Of a stretch of 64,000 nt of DNA, positions 47,253-55,892 are shown piece by piece. The stretch spans positions 1 to 64,000 of the forward strand of contig CANLAE010000007.1 in NCBI GenBank assembly GCA_947488765.1. Direction: 5' to 3'. The first letter of the stretch is position 1. The number at the start of each line of letters is the position of its first letter. Made by a program: the position numbers and the translations under genes. The notes below the pieces were generated by a model. The model was not told where the DNA came from. It worked only from the letters and a program-made list of their open reading frames with translations, and searched no databases. The stretch comes from Chitinophagaceae bacterium (GTDB taxonomy: Bacteria; Bacteroidota; Bacteroidia; Chitinophagales; Chitinophagaceae).

Positions 47253-47978
47253 ATGCTTAAAGATTTATTGATTATTGATATTGAAACGGTTCCAATGGTA
47301 GCAGATTATGCAATGTTGGATGATAACTGGAAAACTTTGTGGTGGGATAAAATTTCTAAAACTGTTTCTGAAGATTCAACGCCGGAAGAAAGTTGGAAAC
47401 GAAGAGCGGGGATATTGGCAGAGTTCGGAAAAATTGTTTGTATCAGTACTGCTTATTTTTATGAGAACGAAGACAGACAACTTTCCTTACGCGTTAAAAG
47501 TATTTTTGGAGATGATGAAAAACAATTATTACTTGATTTTCTAGAACTCTGCAATAAAGTGTTGAAACACAATAAAAATTTTCAATTTGCTGGACATAAT
47601 ATAAAAGAGTTTGATATTCCATATATCTGCAGAAGATTGATGATTAATAAAATTGAAATGCCCGAATATTTTTGGTTGCACGATAAAAAACCATGGGAGG
47701 TGAAGTTTTTTGATACATTAAATTGGTGGAAATTTGGTGATAATAAAAATTATATCAGTTTACATTTATTAGCCAATGTGTTACAAATACCAACAAGTAA
47801 GGGGGATATAGATGGAAGTATGGTGCAGGATGTTTATTACAAAGATCGTAATCTCCAACGCATTGTAGCTTATTGTCAGCGTGATGTAATTGTAACTTCA
47901 AATATTATTTTATGCTTCAAAGGATTGCCAATACTTACAGATAACCAGGTTCTTTTTGTAGATGAAGGAAGTAAGTAA
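47253..47978 (+). CDS. 3'-5' exonuclease, DNA polymerase B exonuclease-like (DEDDy)
   Basis: 241 residues. Acidic residues of the DEDD fold are in LLIIDIETVP (Asp9, Glu11), FAGHNIKEFDIPYICRRL (Asp) and YCQRDVIVTS (Tyr, Asp). This matches the stand-alone DNA_pol_B_exo2 / predicted 3'-5' exonuclease family common in Bacteroidota. Precedes holA by 33 bases, so a DNA-repair or replication role is plausible but inferred. Confidence 0.85.
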   Translation: MLKDLLIIDIETVPMVADYAMLDDNWKTLWWDKISKTVSEDSTPEESWKRRAGILAEFGKIVCISTAYFYENEDRQLSLRVKSIFGDDEKQLLLDFLELCNKVLKHNKNFQFAGHNIKEFDIPYICRRLMINKIEMPEYFWLHDKKPWEVKFFDTLNWWKFGDNKNYISLHLLANVLQIPTSKGDIDGSMVQDVYYKDRNLQRIVAYCQRDVIVTSNIILCFKGLPILTDNQVLFVDEGSK

Positions 47979-48011
47979 AAAGTAATAGGTGGTAAGTTGT
48001 AAATTTGTATC

Positions 48012-49010
48012 ATGTCTGCAGAAAAGATAATTGGTGATTTTAAGAAAGGAAATTTCAAACCTGTTTATTGGTTAGAAGGTGAGGAATCATATTTTATTGA
48101 TTCAATTGTAAATTATGCTGAGCATCAAATATTGTCAGAAAGTGATTCCTCATTTAACCTTACCATATTTTATGGAAAAGATACGCTTTGGCCTGATGTT
48201 ATAAATGCTTGCCGCAGATATCCCATGTTCTCAGAAAGACAAGTTGTGATTGTTAAAGAAGCGCAACACATGCGAGATATTGAAAAGTTGGAAGGTTATG
48301 TTGAATACCCTTTGAACAGTACTATTTTAGTTATTTCTTTCAAAGAAAAAAAAGTTGATTCTAGAACAAAGTTTGGTAAGTTATTAAAATCAAAAACTGA
48401 GTTTTTTTCTACCAAAAAAATGTATGATAACCAGCTTCCCGATTGGACAAGGAATATGATTATTGAACATGGTTTGAGTATTAATCCTAAAGCATTGATG
48501 TTATTGGTTGATCACGTTGGGAATGATTTAAGCAGATTGGAAAATGAAATTGAAAAATTAGCCATTAATTTAGGTACAAGGAAAAGTATTACAGAAGATG
48601 ATATAGAAAAATATATTGGTGTAAGTAAGGAATTCAATGTTTTTGAATTACAAGATGCTTTGGCTAAAAAAGATGTATCAAAAGCAATCAGAATAATTCA
48701 ATACTTTGAGAAGAATCCAAAAGTAGGTCCTATCCAATTAATTCTCCCCTCACTCTATGCTTTTTTCAGTAAATTATATTGTATATACAGAGAAGGAACT
48801 ACAGATGAAAGAACACTTGCAAGCAACTTGGGTATCAATCCATTTGCCATTAAAAGTTATATGGTTGCTTATAAAAACTATAGCTACAATTCCACAGAAA
48901 AAATTTTATTATTATTACAGCACTATAATCTGAGAAGTATTGGTATTCAGGATGCCGGCACTACAGATGCGGGTTTAATGAAAGAGTTGGTAATGAAAAT
49001 GGTGAGTTAG
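48012..49010 (+). CDS. holA: DNA polymerase III subunit delta
   Basis: 332 residues. FKPVYWLEGEESYFIDSIVN, MFSERQVVIVKEAQHM, VDHVGNDLSRLENEIEKLA and the C-terminal AGTTDAGLMKELVMKM match HolA, which opens the beta clamp in the clamp loader. Divergent in sequence as usual for delta. Probably co-transcribed with the exonuclease gene. Confidence 0.9.
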   Translation: MSAEKIIGDFKKGNFKPVYWLEGEESYFIDSIVNYAEHQILSESDSSFNLTIFYGKDTLWPDVINACRRYPMFSERQVVIVKEAQHMRDIEKLEGYVEYPLNSTILVISFKEKKVDSRTKFGKLLKSKTEFFSTKKMYDNQLPDWTRNMIIEHGLSINPKALMLLVDHVGNDLSRLENEIEKLAINLGTRKSITEDDIEKYIGVSKEFNVFELQDALAKKDVSKAIRIIQYFEKNPKVGPIQLILPSLYAFFSKLYCIYREGTTDERTLASNLGINPFAIKSYMVAYKNYSYNSTEKILLLLQHYNLRSIGIQDAGTTDAGLMKELVMKMVS

Positions 49011-49014
49011 TATC

Positions 49015-49056
49015 AAAAAAAATCCCCTGAACAAATGAAATGTATCGTTCAAGGGA
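49015..49056 (-). terminator. topA terminator
   Basis: Hairpin TCCC(C)TGAAC / GTTCAAGGGA with 14-base loop, followed on the minus strand by eight T. Lies 39 bases past the topA stop, and also between the convergent holA and topA. Confidence 0.7.
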
Positions 49057-49094
49057 ATAGAGATATTATTATCTAAAAAGGTAAATAGAAATAT

Positions 49095-51647
49095 TTATTT
49101 TTTCTTCTTTGCTGCTTTTGTTGCAGTCTTTTTAACTGTCTTTGCTTTCTTCGAAAATGCTGATGGGATCTGGATTTCAATCATTTTTTTAACTGCTTCC
49201 AAATCTACTATTGCCAAATCTTCTGGTGTAAATATAGTGCCATCCGATTTTTTGCCCAACTTCAACATTTTCTTTTGAAAGCGAATGAAAGGACCCCATC
49301 TTCCATTTTCAAGACTAACTTTTTCAGCGGGCCATTGTTGAATGAAACGATTGGATTCTTTTTCCATTTTCTTTTCAATCAATTCTTGAATATCATTTTG
49401 AGAAAGAGCATCAAAGTTATAGGCTCTTGGAATATTGATATACATGTCATTCCATTTAATGAAAGGACCAAATCTTCCTTTGCCTTTCGTTACAGGTAAT
49501 TCTTCAAAGAAACTTATTGGGGCATCAGCGATTTGTTTGTCATTGATTAATTGAATTGCTCTGTCAATTTCAATGGTAAACAAATCTTCTCCCTTTGGAA
49601 TAGAAATAAATTGATCTCCTAATTTAATATAAGGTCCAAATTTTCCAACACTTACGCTCAGTTCCTGTCCTTCATATTCACCAATTGTTCTAGGCAATGC
49701 AAATAGTTCCATTGCCTCTGGTAATGTAATGGTTTCAATACTTTGGTTGGTTTTTAACTTAGCAAACCTTGGCTTTTCTTCGTCCTCTGCATTGCCAATT
49801 TGAACCATTGGTCCATATCTTCCCATTCTTGCAATAACCTTCTTGCCACTTGCCTCATCAGTACCCAATTCACGCTCCCCTTTTGCTCGTTCTGCAGTTT
49901 CTAAAGTATGTTCAATGTTTTCATGAAATGGTTTATAAAAACCATCAATCATAGTACTCCACAATTTTTTACCTTCTGCAATCTCATCAAATTCATGTTC
50001 AATTTTAGCAGTAAAGCCAAAATCCATCACCTTGGTGAAATGTTGTTTCAGAAAATCAGTTACAACCATTCCCAAATCTGTAGGAAATAATTTTGATTTT
50101 TCTGCACCGGTATTTTCTTGTAAAATTTCTTTTTCTATATGGTTGGCAGGAGTGAGCGTTAAAATATTTACAGTTCTTTTAATTGCTTCCTTATCTCTCT
50201 TTTCAACATAATTTCTTTTGATGATAGTAGAAATTGTGGGAGCATAGGTACTTGGTCTGCCAATACCTAATTCCTCTAGTTTTTTTACCAATGATGCTTC
50301 TGTATATCTTGGAGCAGGTCTTGTAAATTTTTCTGATGCAGTCATCATTTTAAAATCTAACACTTGTCCTGCTGTTAATGGTGGTAATATGCCTTCTTCT
50401 TTGTCATCTTCTTCATCATCTTTGCCCTCTAAATATACTTTTAAAAATCCGTCAAATTTCATCACTTCACCTGTAGCTGCAAGTTGTTCGGAATGGGTGC
50501 TGATATTTATTTTGGCAATTGTTTTTTCAAATTCTGCATCACTCATTTGGCTGGCAATAGTACGCTTCCAAATCAATTCATATAACCTTCTTGTTTCTTC
50601 ATCAGTAACCGTATGATTGTTCATGTAAGTTGGTCTGATGGCTTCATGTGCCTCTTGAGCAGATTCGTTTTTGTTCTTAAATTTTCTTGGCTGAAAATAA
50701 TTTTTGCCGTAGGCATTTGTAACTTCATTTTGTATGTCTGCCATAGCGGTATCACTCAAGCTGATACTGTCGGTTCGCATATAAGTGATGTTACCACTTT
50801 CGTATAATTTTTGTGCAAGCAACATTGTTTTTGTTACACCATAACCTAATTTTCTGGAAGCCTCTTGTTGCAAGGTACTTGTAGTAAATGGTGCAGCAGG
50901 AGTGCGTTTAGCAGGTTTTATCTGTACATCTGCAACAGTGTAATTTGCGTTTTTGCAACGTTCTAAAAAACTTTGTGCATCTTTTTGTTCTGAAATTTTA
51001 TTGGAACATTCTGCTTTAAAAAGCACCGTTTTTTGTGTGATGTCTTTGGCTGCAAATTGTGCTTCAATTTTGTAGCTGCTTTCACTTACAAAATGATTGA
51101 TTTCTCTTTCTCTTTCTACAATTAATCTTACTGCAACACTTTGTACACGACCGGCACTTAAGCTGCGTTGCATACCAATTTTTCTCCATAATACCGGACT
51201 TAATTCAAAACCAACCAAACGGTCTAATACACGTCTTGCTTGCTGTGCATTAACCAAATTCATATTGATTTTTCTGGGATTGGCAACTGCTTTTTTTATT
51301 GCTGGGGCTGTAATTTCATGAAATACAATTCGCTTTGTTTCTTTTGGATCTAGTCCCAATACTTCTGCCAAATGCCAGCTGATACTTTCTCCTTCACGGT
51401 CCTCATCACTTGCTAGCCAAACCTCTTTATTTTTTGAAAGCTTTTTCAGATCATTGACAACTTTTTGTTTGTCTTCGGGTACTTTGTATCTTGGTAAATA
51501 ATTATTATTTACATCAATGCCCATATCGTCTTTTTCCAAATCACGGATGTGTCCAAAGCAACTTTTTACTTCGAAATCACTACCCAAAATTTTTTCTATG
51601 GTTTTGGCTTTTGCCGGACTCTCTACAATCAATAAATTTTTTGCCAT
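49095..51647 (-). CDS. topA: DNA topoisomerase I
   Basis: 850 residues. TOPRIM start LLIVESPAKAKTIEKILG with DEDREGE, active-site Tyr in ITYMRTDSISLSD, RPSTYAPTISTI, then several C-terminal repeat units (GRWGPFIRF, GKFGPYIKLGD, GRFGPFIKWND) instead of zinc fingers, and a Lys-rich tail (KTATKAAKKKK). Relaxes negative supercoils. Repeat-type C-terminus is usual in Bacteroidota. Confidence 0.96.
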   Translation of the reverse strand: MAKNLLIVESPAKAKTIEKILGSDFEVKSCFGHIRDLEKDDMGIDVNNNYLPRYKVPEDKQKVVNDLKKLSKNKEVWLASDEDREGESISWHLAEVLGLDPKETKRIVFHEITAPAIKKAVANPRKINMNLVNAQQARRVLDRLVGFELSPVLWRKIGMQRSLSAGRVQSVAVRLIVEREREINHFVSESSYKIEAQFAAKDITQKTVLFKAECSNKISEQKDAQSFLERCKNANYTVADVQIKPAKRTPAAPFTTSTLQQEASRKLGYGVTKTMLLAQKLYESGNITYMRTDSISLSDTAMADIQNEVTNAYGKNYFQPRKFKNKNESAQEAHEAIRPTYMNNHTVTDEETRRLYELIWKRTIASQMSDAEFEKTIAKINISTHSEQLAATGEVMKFDGFLKVYLEGKDDEEDDKEEGILPPLTAGQVLDFKMMTASEKFTRPAPRYTEASLVKKLEELGIGRPSTYAPTISTIIKRNYVEKRDKEAIKRTVNILTLTPANHIEKEILQENTGAEKSKLFPTDLGMVVTDFLKQHFTKVMDFGFTAKIEHEFDEIAEGKKLWSTMIDGFYKPFHENIEHTLETAERAKGERELGTDEASGKKVIARMGRYGPMVQIGNAEDEEKPRFAKLKTNQSIETITLPEAMELFALPRTIGEYEGQELSVSVGKFGPYIKLGDQFISIPKGEDLFTIEIDRAIQLINDKQIADAPISFFEELPVTKGKGRFGPFIKWNDMYINIPRAYNFDALSQNDIQELIEKKMEKESNRFIQQWPAEKVSLENGRWGPFIRFQKKMLKLGKKSDGTIFTPEDLAIVDLEAVKKMIEIQIPSAFSKKAKTVKKTATKAAKKKK

Positions 51648-51854
51648 GATGCGAAATAATAATTTTAACGAGCTTTTGAACTAAATTTTTTCTATTAAAT
51701 CAATCAATATCTTTCGGTTGTTCTATACTTTAATAAGCAACTATTTTTTACACAGATTTATTGCATTTAATTGTGCAATATTAGTTTAATCAATCAAATT
51801 TTTAAAAATGTTGTATTTGGGGGATTAAAAATGAATACTATAATTTACCAAAGT

Positions 51855-52712
51855 TTAATGATTTAAAAAATTAAAAATCTTTTCTTTTACGATTGAATCA
51901 CGGTATATTTTGCTATGTCCCAAACCTTTGGTTATATAAAACTCAACATGATTCAATTGCTTTTCCTGTATTTTTTTTACATCTTCATAAGGACAAATCC
52001 AATCTTCCTCGTCATGCAGCCACAGGGTATTGATTTTGTTTTCTGCAATAGCTCTGCTTGTTGAGTAATAAATTATTTTTTGATCAGATAAAGTTTGAAT
52101 GTATTCAATCATTTCATTTTTAATTGAATTACCCAAGGGTACAAATGAAAAGAAATTGTCAATTGCCCTTAATGTCTCTACAGCAGGTGCAATCAAAACC
52201 AGTTTTTGAATATTGATTAAAGATTCAGAAGCAAGTGCTGCTGCTAAACCACCAAAAGAATGACCAATAATTCCATACAACTCACCATGTAATTGGTTAA
52301 TTGATAAAATGGTTTTCTTTAATTGTAATGCATTGACTGTTTTGCCTTCACTAATTCCATGTGCAGGTGCATCGAATGCTATAACTGTAAAACCAAGTTT
52401 TGTAAGTGGTGAAATGTATTTATCAAACTTGTAGCTGCAACTATCAAAGCCATGCAGAATAAGAATTTTTTTCTCATTGCTTATTTCAGGATTCCATTGC
52501 CAACCCTTAATATTTAGTGAATCCTGAATGATAGCTAATTCCGTTGCCTGTGCAAATATTGGTGGGGCTTTACGTTTTTGTTTGCCACTGTAGGGTGTAC
52601 AAAAAAGTTCAAATGCTTGTTTAGCGGCAGTTCGTTTAGATATTACAAAGATTGTTTTAATCTTTGTAATATAATACATGATTGCTATTCTTTGTGCTAT
52701 TTTTAATTTCAT
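51855..52712 (-). CDS. Alpha/beta hydrolase
   Basis: 285 residues from ATG 52712; a second ATG at 52679 (MYYITKIKTIF) may be the real start, since the divergent gene begins only 15 bases from 52712. LHGFDSCSYKFDKYI, GIIGHSFGGLAAAL (nucleophile Ser), LWLHDEEDWICPYED (Asp) and GLGHSKIYRD (His) make the catalytic set. Substrate unknown. A perfect inverted repeat (52642-52670) lies in its 5' coding part. Confidence 0.86.
   Translation of the reverse strand: MKLKIAQRIAIMYYITKIKTIFVISKRTAAKQAFELFCTPYSGKQKRKAPPIFAQATELAIIQDSLNIKGWQWNPEISNEKKILILHGFDSCSYKFDKYISPLTKLGFTVIAFDAPAHGISEGKTVNALQLKKTILSINQLHGELYGIIGHSFGGLAAALASESLINIQKLVLIAPAVETLRAIDNFFSFVPLGNSIKNEMIEYIQTLSDQKIIYYSTSRAIAENKINTLWLHDEEDWICPYEDVKKIQEKQLNHVEFYITKGLGHSKIYRDSIVKEKIFNFLNH
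52642..52670. repeat. Perfect 12-base inverted repeat at the 5' end of the hydrolase gene
   Basis: ATTACAAAGATT and AATCTTTGTAAT flank a 5-base spacer. In the mRNA this forms a hairpin just after the possible ATG at 52679; as DNA it could be an operator. It is not followed by a T run. Confidence 0.65.
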
Positions 52713-52727
52713 AATCAATTCAAATAT

Positions 52728-53504
52728 ATGATGAAGGTCTCTTTTATCGGTTCGGGAAATGTTGCAACCGTTTTAGCAAAGCAGATGTTTCGTCGTGGTT
52801 TTACTATTGTAGATGTTTTTAGTAAGCAAATTTATCATGCACAACAACTAGCGGAAACTATTTCTGCGAGGGCGATTGACGATTTGAAAAATCTTGCGTT
52901 AACTGCTGATATTTTTATAATTGCAGTTAATGACAAATCCATTTCCCAAATAGTAAATCAACTTTCGTTAAATGATAAATTGGTATTACATACTGCCGGA
53001 GCAGTATCAATTGAAGTGCTTAAGAACGTAAGCATAAGTTATGGAGTATTGTATCCTATACAATCACTTCGTAAAGAGATGAATAGTGAATTAGAAATTC
53101 CATTTATGATTGATGGTAATAATTCGGATACGATGAATTCAATAGAAGATATAGTGAATCAGTTGGAACAATCCTTTGTTTATGGCACTGATGAAAAGCG
53201 TTTGAAAATACATATAGCTGCAGTATTTGCCAGTAATTTTGTGAATTATCTATATTACTTGAGTGCTGATTATTGTGCTAAAGAGCAAATTGATTTTAGT
53301 TTGCTTCAACCAATAATAGAACAAACTGCTTTGCGGTTAAAATCAAATCTTCCCGGTGAGGTATTTACAGGACCTGCGTTTCGTGGAGACAAAACTACTA
53401 TTGAAATGCATTTAAATTTATTGGCACAATATCCTGATTTGCAAAAATGGTATGCTTTGATTACGGATGATATTCAACAGTTACATTTTTCATCAAAGAT
53501 TTAA
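52728..53504 (+). CDS. DUF2520/Rossmann-like NADP-binding protein
   Basis: 258 residues. Rossmann start MKVSFIGSGNVATVLAKQMFRRGF, then LTADIFIIAVNDKSI, VLHTAGAVSIEVL, LYPIQSLRK and a helical C-terminal domain (AAVFASNFVNYLYYLSADYC, GPAFRGDKTTIEMHL). This is the Rossmann-like plus DUF2520 family related to F420/NADP and proline-type reductases. Substrate not known. Possibly followed by a weak hairpin at 53529-53556. Confidence 0.87.
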   Translation: MMKVSFIGSGNVATVLAKQMFRRGFTIVDVFSKQIYHAQQLAETISARAIDDLKNLALTADIFIIAVNDKSISQIVNQLSLNDKLVLHTAGAVSIEVLKNVSISYGVLYPIQSLRKEMNSELEIPFMIDGNNSDTMNSIEDIVNQLEQSFVYGTDEKRLKIHIAAVFASNFVNYLYYLSADYCAKEQIDFSLLQPIIEQTALRLKSNLPGEVFTGPAFRGDKTTIEMHLNLLAQYPDLQKWYALITDDIQQLHFSSKI

Positions 53505-53735
53505 TTGAGACTCGGTTTAAAATAAACAATCCCCGCAAAGTAAACTTTACGAGGATGTTATTTGCAAGCAATCGTTCGTTTATTTCAACAATTATGAAGG
53601 TTTAATTTTTAAAAGAGTTTGCAATTTAGAAGATTTAGTATTAAAACTAACTTTTGTTAGTATTTATTTTTCAACAAAAAATTGCTAAAATATTCATCAG
53701 ATTTTAATTCTAGATTTTTATAGTGTGTAATCAAA

Positions 53736-53743
53736 TACTTTTG
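53736..53743 (+). promoter_or_regulatory. Bacteroidota -7 element (TACTTTTG) upstream of the ferredoxin gene
   Basis: TAnnTTTG match 20 bases before the ATG; TTTTTA lies at about the right distance for a weak -33 element. Confidence 0.45.
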
Positions 53744-53763
53744 CAAATAATCAATGATGAAAT

Positions 53764-54102
53764 ATGTACACGATTAAAGTAAATTTTGAACAGAAAGGAT
53801 TAGCCTCACAGGTAATTGAAACAAATGCGGTTGGTGATAGCTTATTGGAAGTAATATTAGATAATGGGTATGAATTGCATCATAATTGTGGGGCTGTTTG
53901 TGCATGTAGTACTTGTCATTTGTATGTAGAAAAAGGAGAAGAGTTTTTGGCTGAATTAAGCGATAAAGAAGAAGATTTTATTGATAGGGCAGTTAGTCCA
54001 AAAATCAATTCCCGTTTGGGTTGTCAATGTATTTTACAAAAAGGAGCGGGTGGGGTAATAGAAGTTACATTGCCCGATCAAACACAGTTTAATGGAGAGT
54101 AA
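53764..54102 (+). CDS. 2Fe-2S ferredoxin (adrenodoxin type)
   Basis: 112 residues. Cluster cysteines in HHNCGAVCACSTCHLYV (C-x5-C-x2-C spacing around the loop) and a fourth in RLGCQCIL. Acidic. Electron carrier, likely for Fe-S assembly or another redox path; no isc genes are adjacent. 27 bases before the TlpA-like gene. Confidence 0.92.
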   Translation: MYTIKVNFEQKGLASQVIETNAVGDSLLEVILDNGYELHHNCGAVCACSTCHLYVEKGEEFLAELSDKEEDFIDRAVSPKINSRLGCQCILQKGAGGVIEVTLPDQTQFNGE

Positions 54103-54129
54103 TTTAAAAATTATAAATATCGCCTTGTT

Positions 54130-55236
54130 ATGAAAAAAGTATTAATAGCGTTGGTTTTTCCGATTTATGCTATCGCTCAAAATTCAGATGGATTCAGTAT
54201 TTCAGGGAATATTAAAGGATTGAAAGACAGCACACTTGTGTTTCTAGTTGCTAGCAGTAACGGAACCACCATTGCACAGGATTACGCTTTTGATGGTAGT
54301 TTCAAATTGAAAGGAAAAGTGTCTGAAGTTGATTTATACCAAGTAAACTTTATCGGAAAGAAGGAAGTCGTAGATGTATTTATGGGTAATGATGTAGTAA
54401 CAATTGCTGCAGAACAAAGCCAATTAAAAAATGCAATTGTAAAAGGCTCAAAACTGCAAGAAGAATTCAGTTTATATACCAAAGGCTTTAATCCACTGAA
54501 AGACAGATTGGAATTTTTGGCAGGAAAAATCAATAAAAGTCCGGAGGGAAAGAAAAGAGATTCATTAATCAATGAATTTCAAAATACTAAAAGTAAAGTA
54601 GTAGATGAAGTGTCTAAATTCACTGCATTGAAGCCGGCATCGCCAGTGAGTAGTTTTGTATTGTGTGTTGTTAATCCTTTGTTTAATGGTGTTGAAGATT
54701 TAGAAAAAAGATACAATCGTTTGCAGCCAACCGCCAAAGTTGGTACTTATGCAAAGTATATTGAAAACATGATTCAAAGTTATTATTCCAAGAAAGAAGC
54801 AACTTCAAAATCAGATGTTGGTTCGATGGCTCCCGACTTTACGCAAAATGATGTAGATGGTAAACCTGTATCATTGTCTTCTTTCAGAGGAAAGTATGTA
54901 TTACTTGATTTTTGGGCGAGTTGGTGTGGGCCGTGCAGACAAGAAAATCCCAATGTTGTAGCAGCTTTTAATAAGTTCAAAGATAAAAATTTTACAGTAT
55001 TAGGTGTTTCTTTTGATAAACAGGATGGAAGAGAAAAGTGGCTGAAAGCAATTAAAGATGATAACCTAACTTGGACACAATTAAGCGATTTGCAATTTTG
55101 GAGTAATGCAGCAGGAAGGTTATACGGCATTGAAAGTATTCCGGCTAACTTTTTAATTGATCCAAGTGGGAAAATTATTGGCAAAAATTTAAGAGGCGAA
55201 GCCTTAAATGAAAAGTTGGCAAGCATTTTAAAATAA
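54130..55236 (+). CDS. TlpA-like thiol:disulfide oxidoreductase with DUF4369 domain
   Basis: 368 residues with signal peptide (ends AIAQ). N-terminal DUF4369 region at about 22-130 (FSISGNIKGLKDSTLVFL), then an AhpC/TlpA thioredoxin domain at 230-368 (GSMAPDFTQNDVDGKPVSLSS, active site FWASWCGPCRQENP, and the cis-Pro loop GIESIPANFLIDPSG). A periplasmic reductant, often for cytochrome c or other thiols. Confidence 0.92.
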   Translation: MKKVLIALVFPIYAIAQNSDGFSISGNIKGLKDSTLVFLVASSNGTTIAQDYAFDGSFKLKGKVSEVDLYQVNFIGKKEVVDVFMGNDVVTIAAEQSQLKNAIVKGSKLQEEFSLYTKGFNPLKDRLEFLAGKINKSPEGKKRDSLINEFQNTKSKVVDEVSKFTALKPASPVSSFVLCVVNPLFNGVEDLEKRYNRLQPTAKVGTYAKYIENMIQSYYSKKEATSKSDVGSMAPDFTQNDVDGKPVSLSSFRGKYVLLDFWASWCGPCRQENPNVVAAFNKFKDKNFTVLGVSFDKQDGREKWLKAIKDDNLTWTQLSDLQFWSNAAGRLYGIESIPANFLIDPSGKIIGKNLRGEALNEKLASILK

Positions 55237-55269
55237 GTAAGTCATCATTTTTTACTTCCAATTGATATC

Positions 55270-55827
55270 ATGGTTTTTAATTTTTTAAAAAAAGACTCTC
55301 TATTTTTATTGTTATTACAATTTGCGTTTAAAGCTATTGGACTATATTGCTTTTCGTTTTTTTTAATTGGAGCAACTGCACCTGGTGGCAGCGTTTATTT
55401 ACCATGGTTACATTATATAAATTATGTGGATGGGTTGCAGTATAGTATCATAAAAACCTGTTCTTTTCTGTTGAATCTTTTTGGTTACAATGTAACAGCT
55501 AGTTCTAAAAGTATTTTACAACTTAACTATAGTACATCAATTCTTATGGCTTATGGTTGTGCAGGATTTGGTATTATGGGAATTTGGATAGCATTTATAA
55601 TTACCTTAAAGCAACCGTTCAAAATAATGATAAAAGGGTTATTGGCAGGTCTTTTCATTTTATGGACAATCAATGTTGTTCGAATTTTGTTATTGATTCT
55701 TTCCAATTACCACCACTGGAAACATATCTTACCATTCGATCACCATACCAATTTTAATATAGTATCTTATGCTGCAATTTTATTGATGTTGCGGTTTTAC
55801 ATGAATAAAACAGAATCTATTAATTAG
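55270..55827 (+). CDS. Exosortase/archaeosortase family membrane protein
   Basis: 185 residues, about six membrane helices. The catalytic pattern of the family is present: Cys97 (MAYGCAGFGIMG), Arg138 (TINVVRILLLI) and His158/His159 (FDHHTNFNIVSYA). These enzymes cleave PEP-CTERM-like tails and pass the protein on to the cell surface. Its size is near that of the XrtF type of Bacteroidota, but the subtype cannot be fixed. No protein with a matching C-terminal tail is seen in the window. Confidence 0.8.
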   Translation: MVFNFLKKDSLFLLLLQFAFKAIGLYCFSFFLIGATAPGGSVYLPWLHYINYVDGLQYSIIKTCSFLLNLFGYNVTASSKSILQLNYSTSILMAYGCAGFGIMGIWIAFIITLKQPFKIMIKGLLAGLFILWTINVVRILLLILSNYHHWKHILPFDHHTNFNIVSYAAILLMLRFYMNKTESIN

Positions 55828-55892
55828 TTGCTTTCTGAAAAAGTTCATTAATTAATATTTATGAAGACCCACTGATAATTATCAATACAATT

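Noticed and set aside
53529-53556. Hairpin after the DUF2520 gene as a terminator
   Set aside because: The stem has two mismatches and no T run follows on either strand, so it was left out of the feature list.
54783-55226. 147-codon minus-strand open frame inside the TlpA-like gene
   Set aside because: Antisense to the conserved thioredoxin domain, no independent motif.
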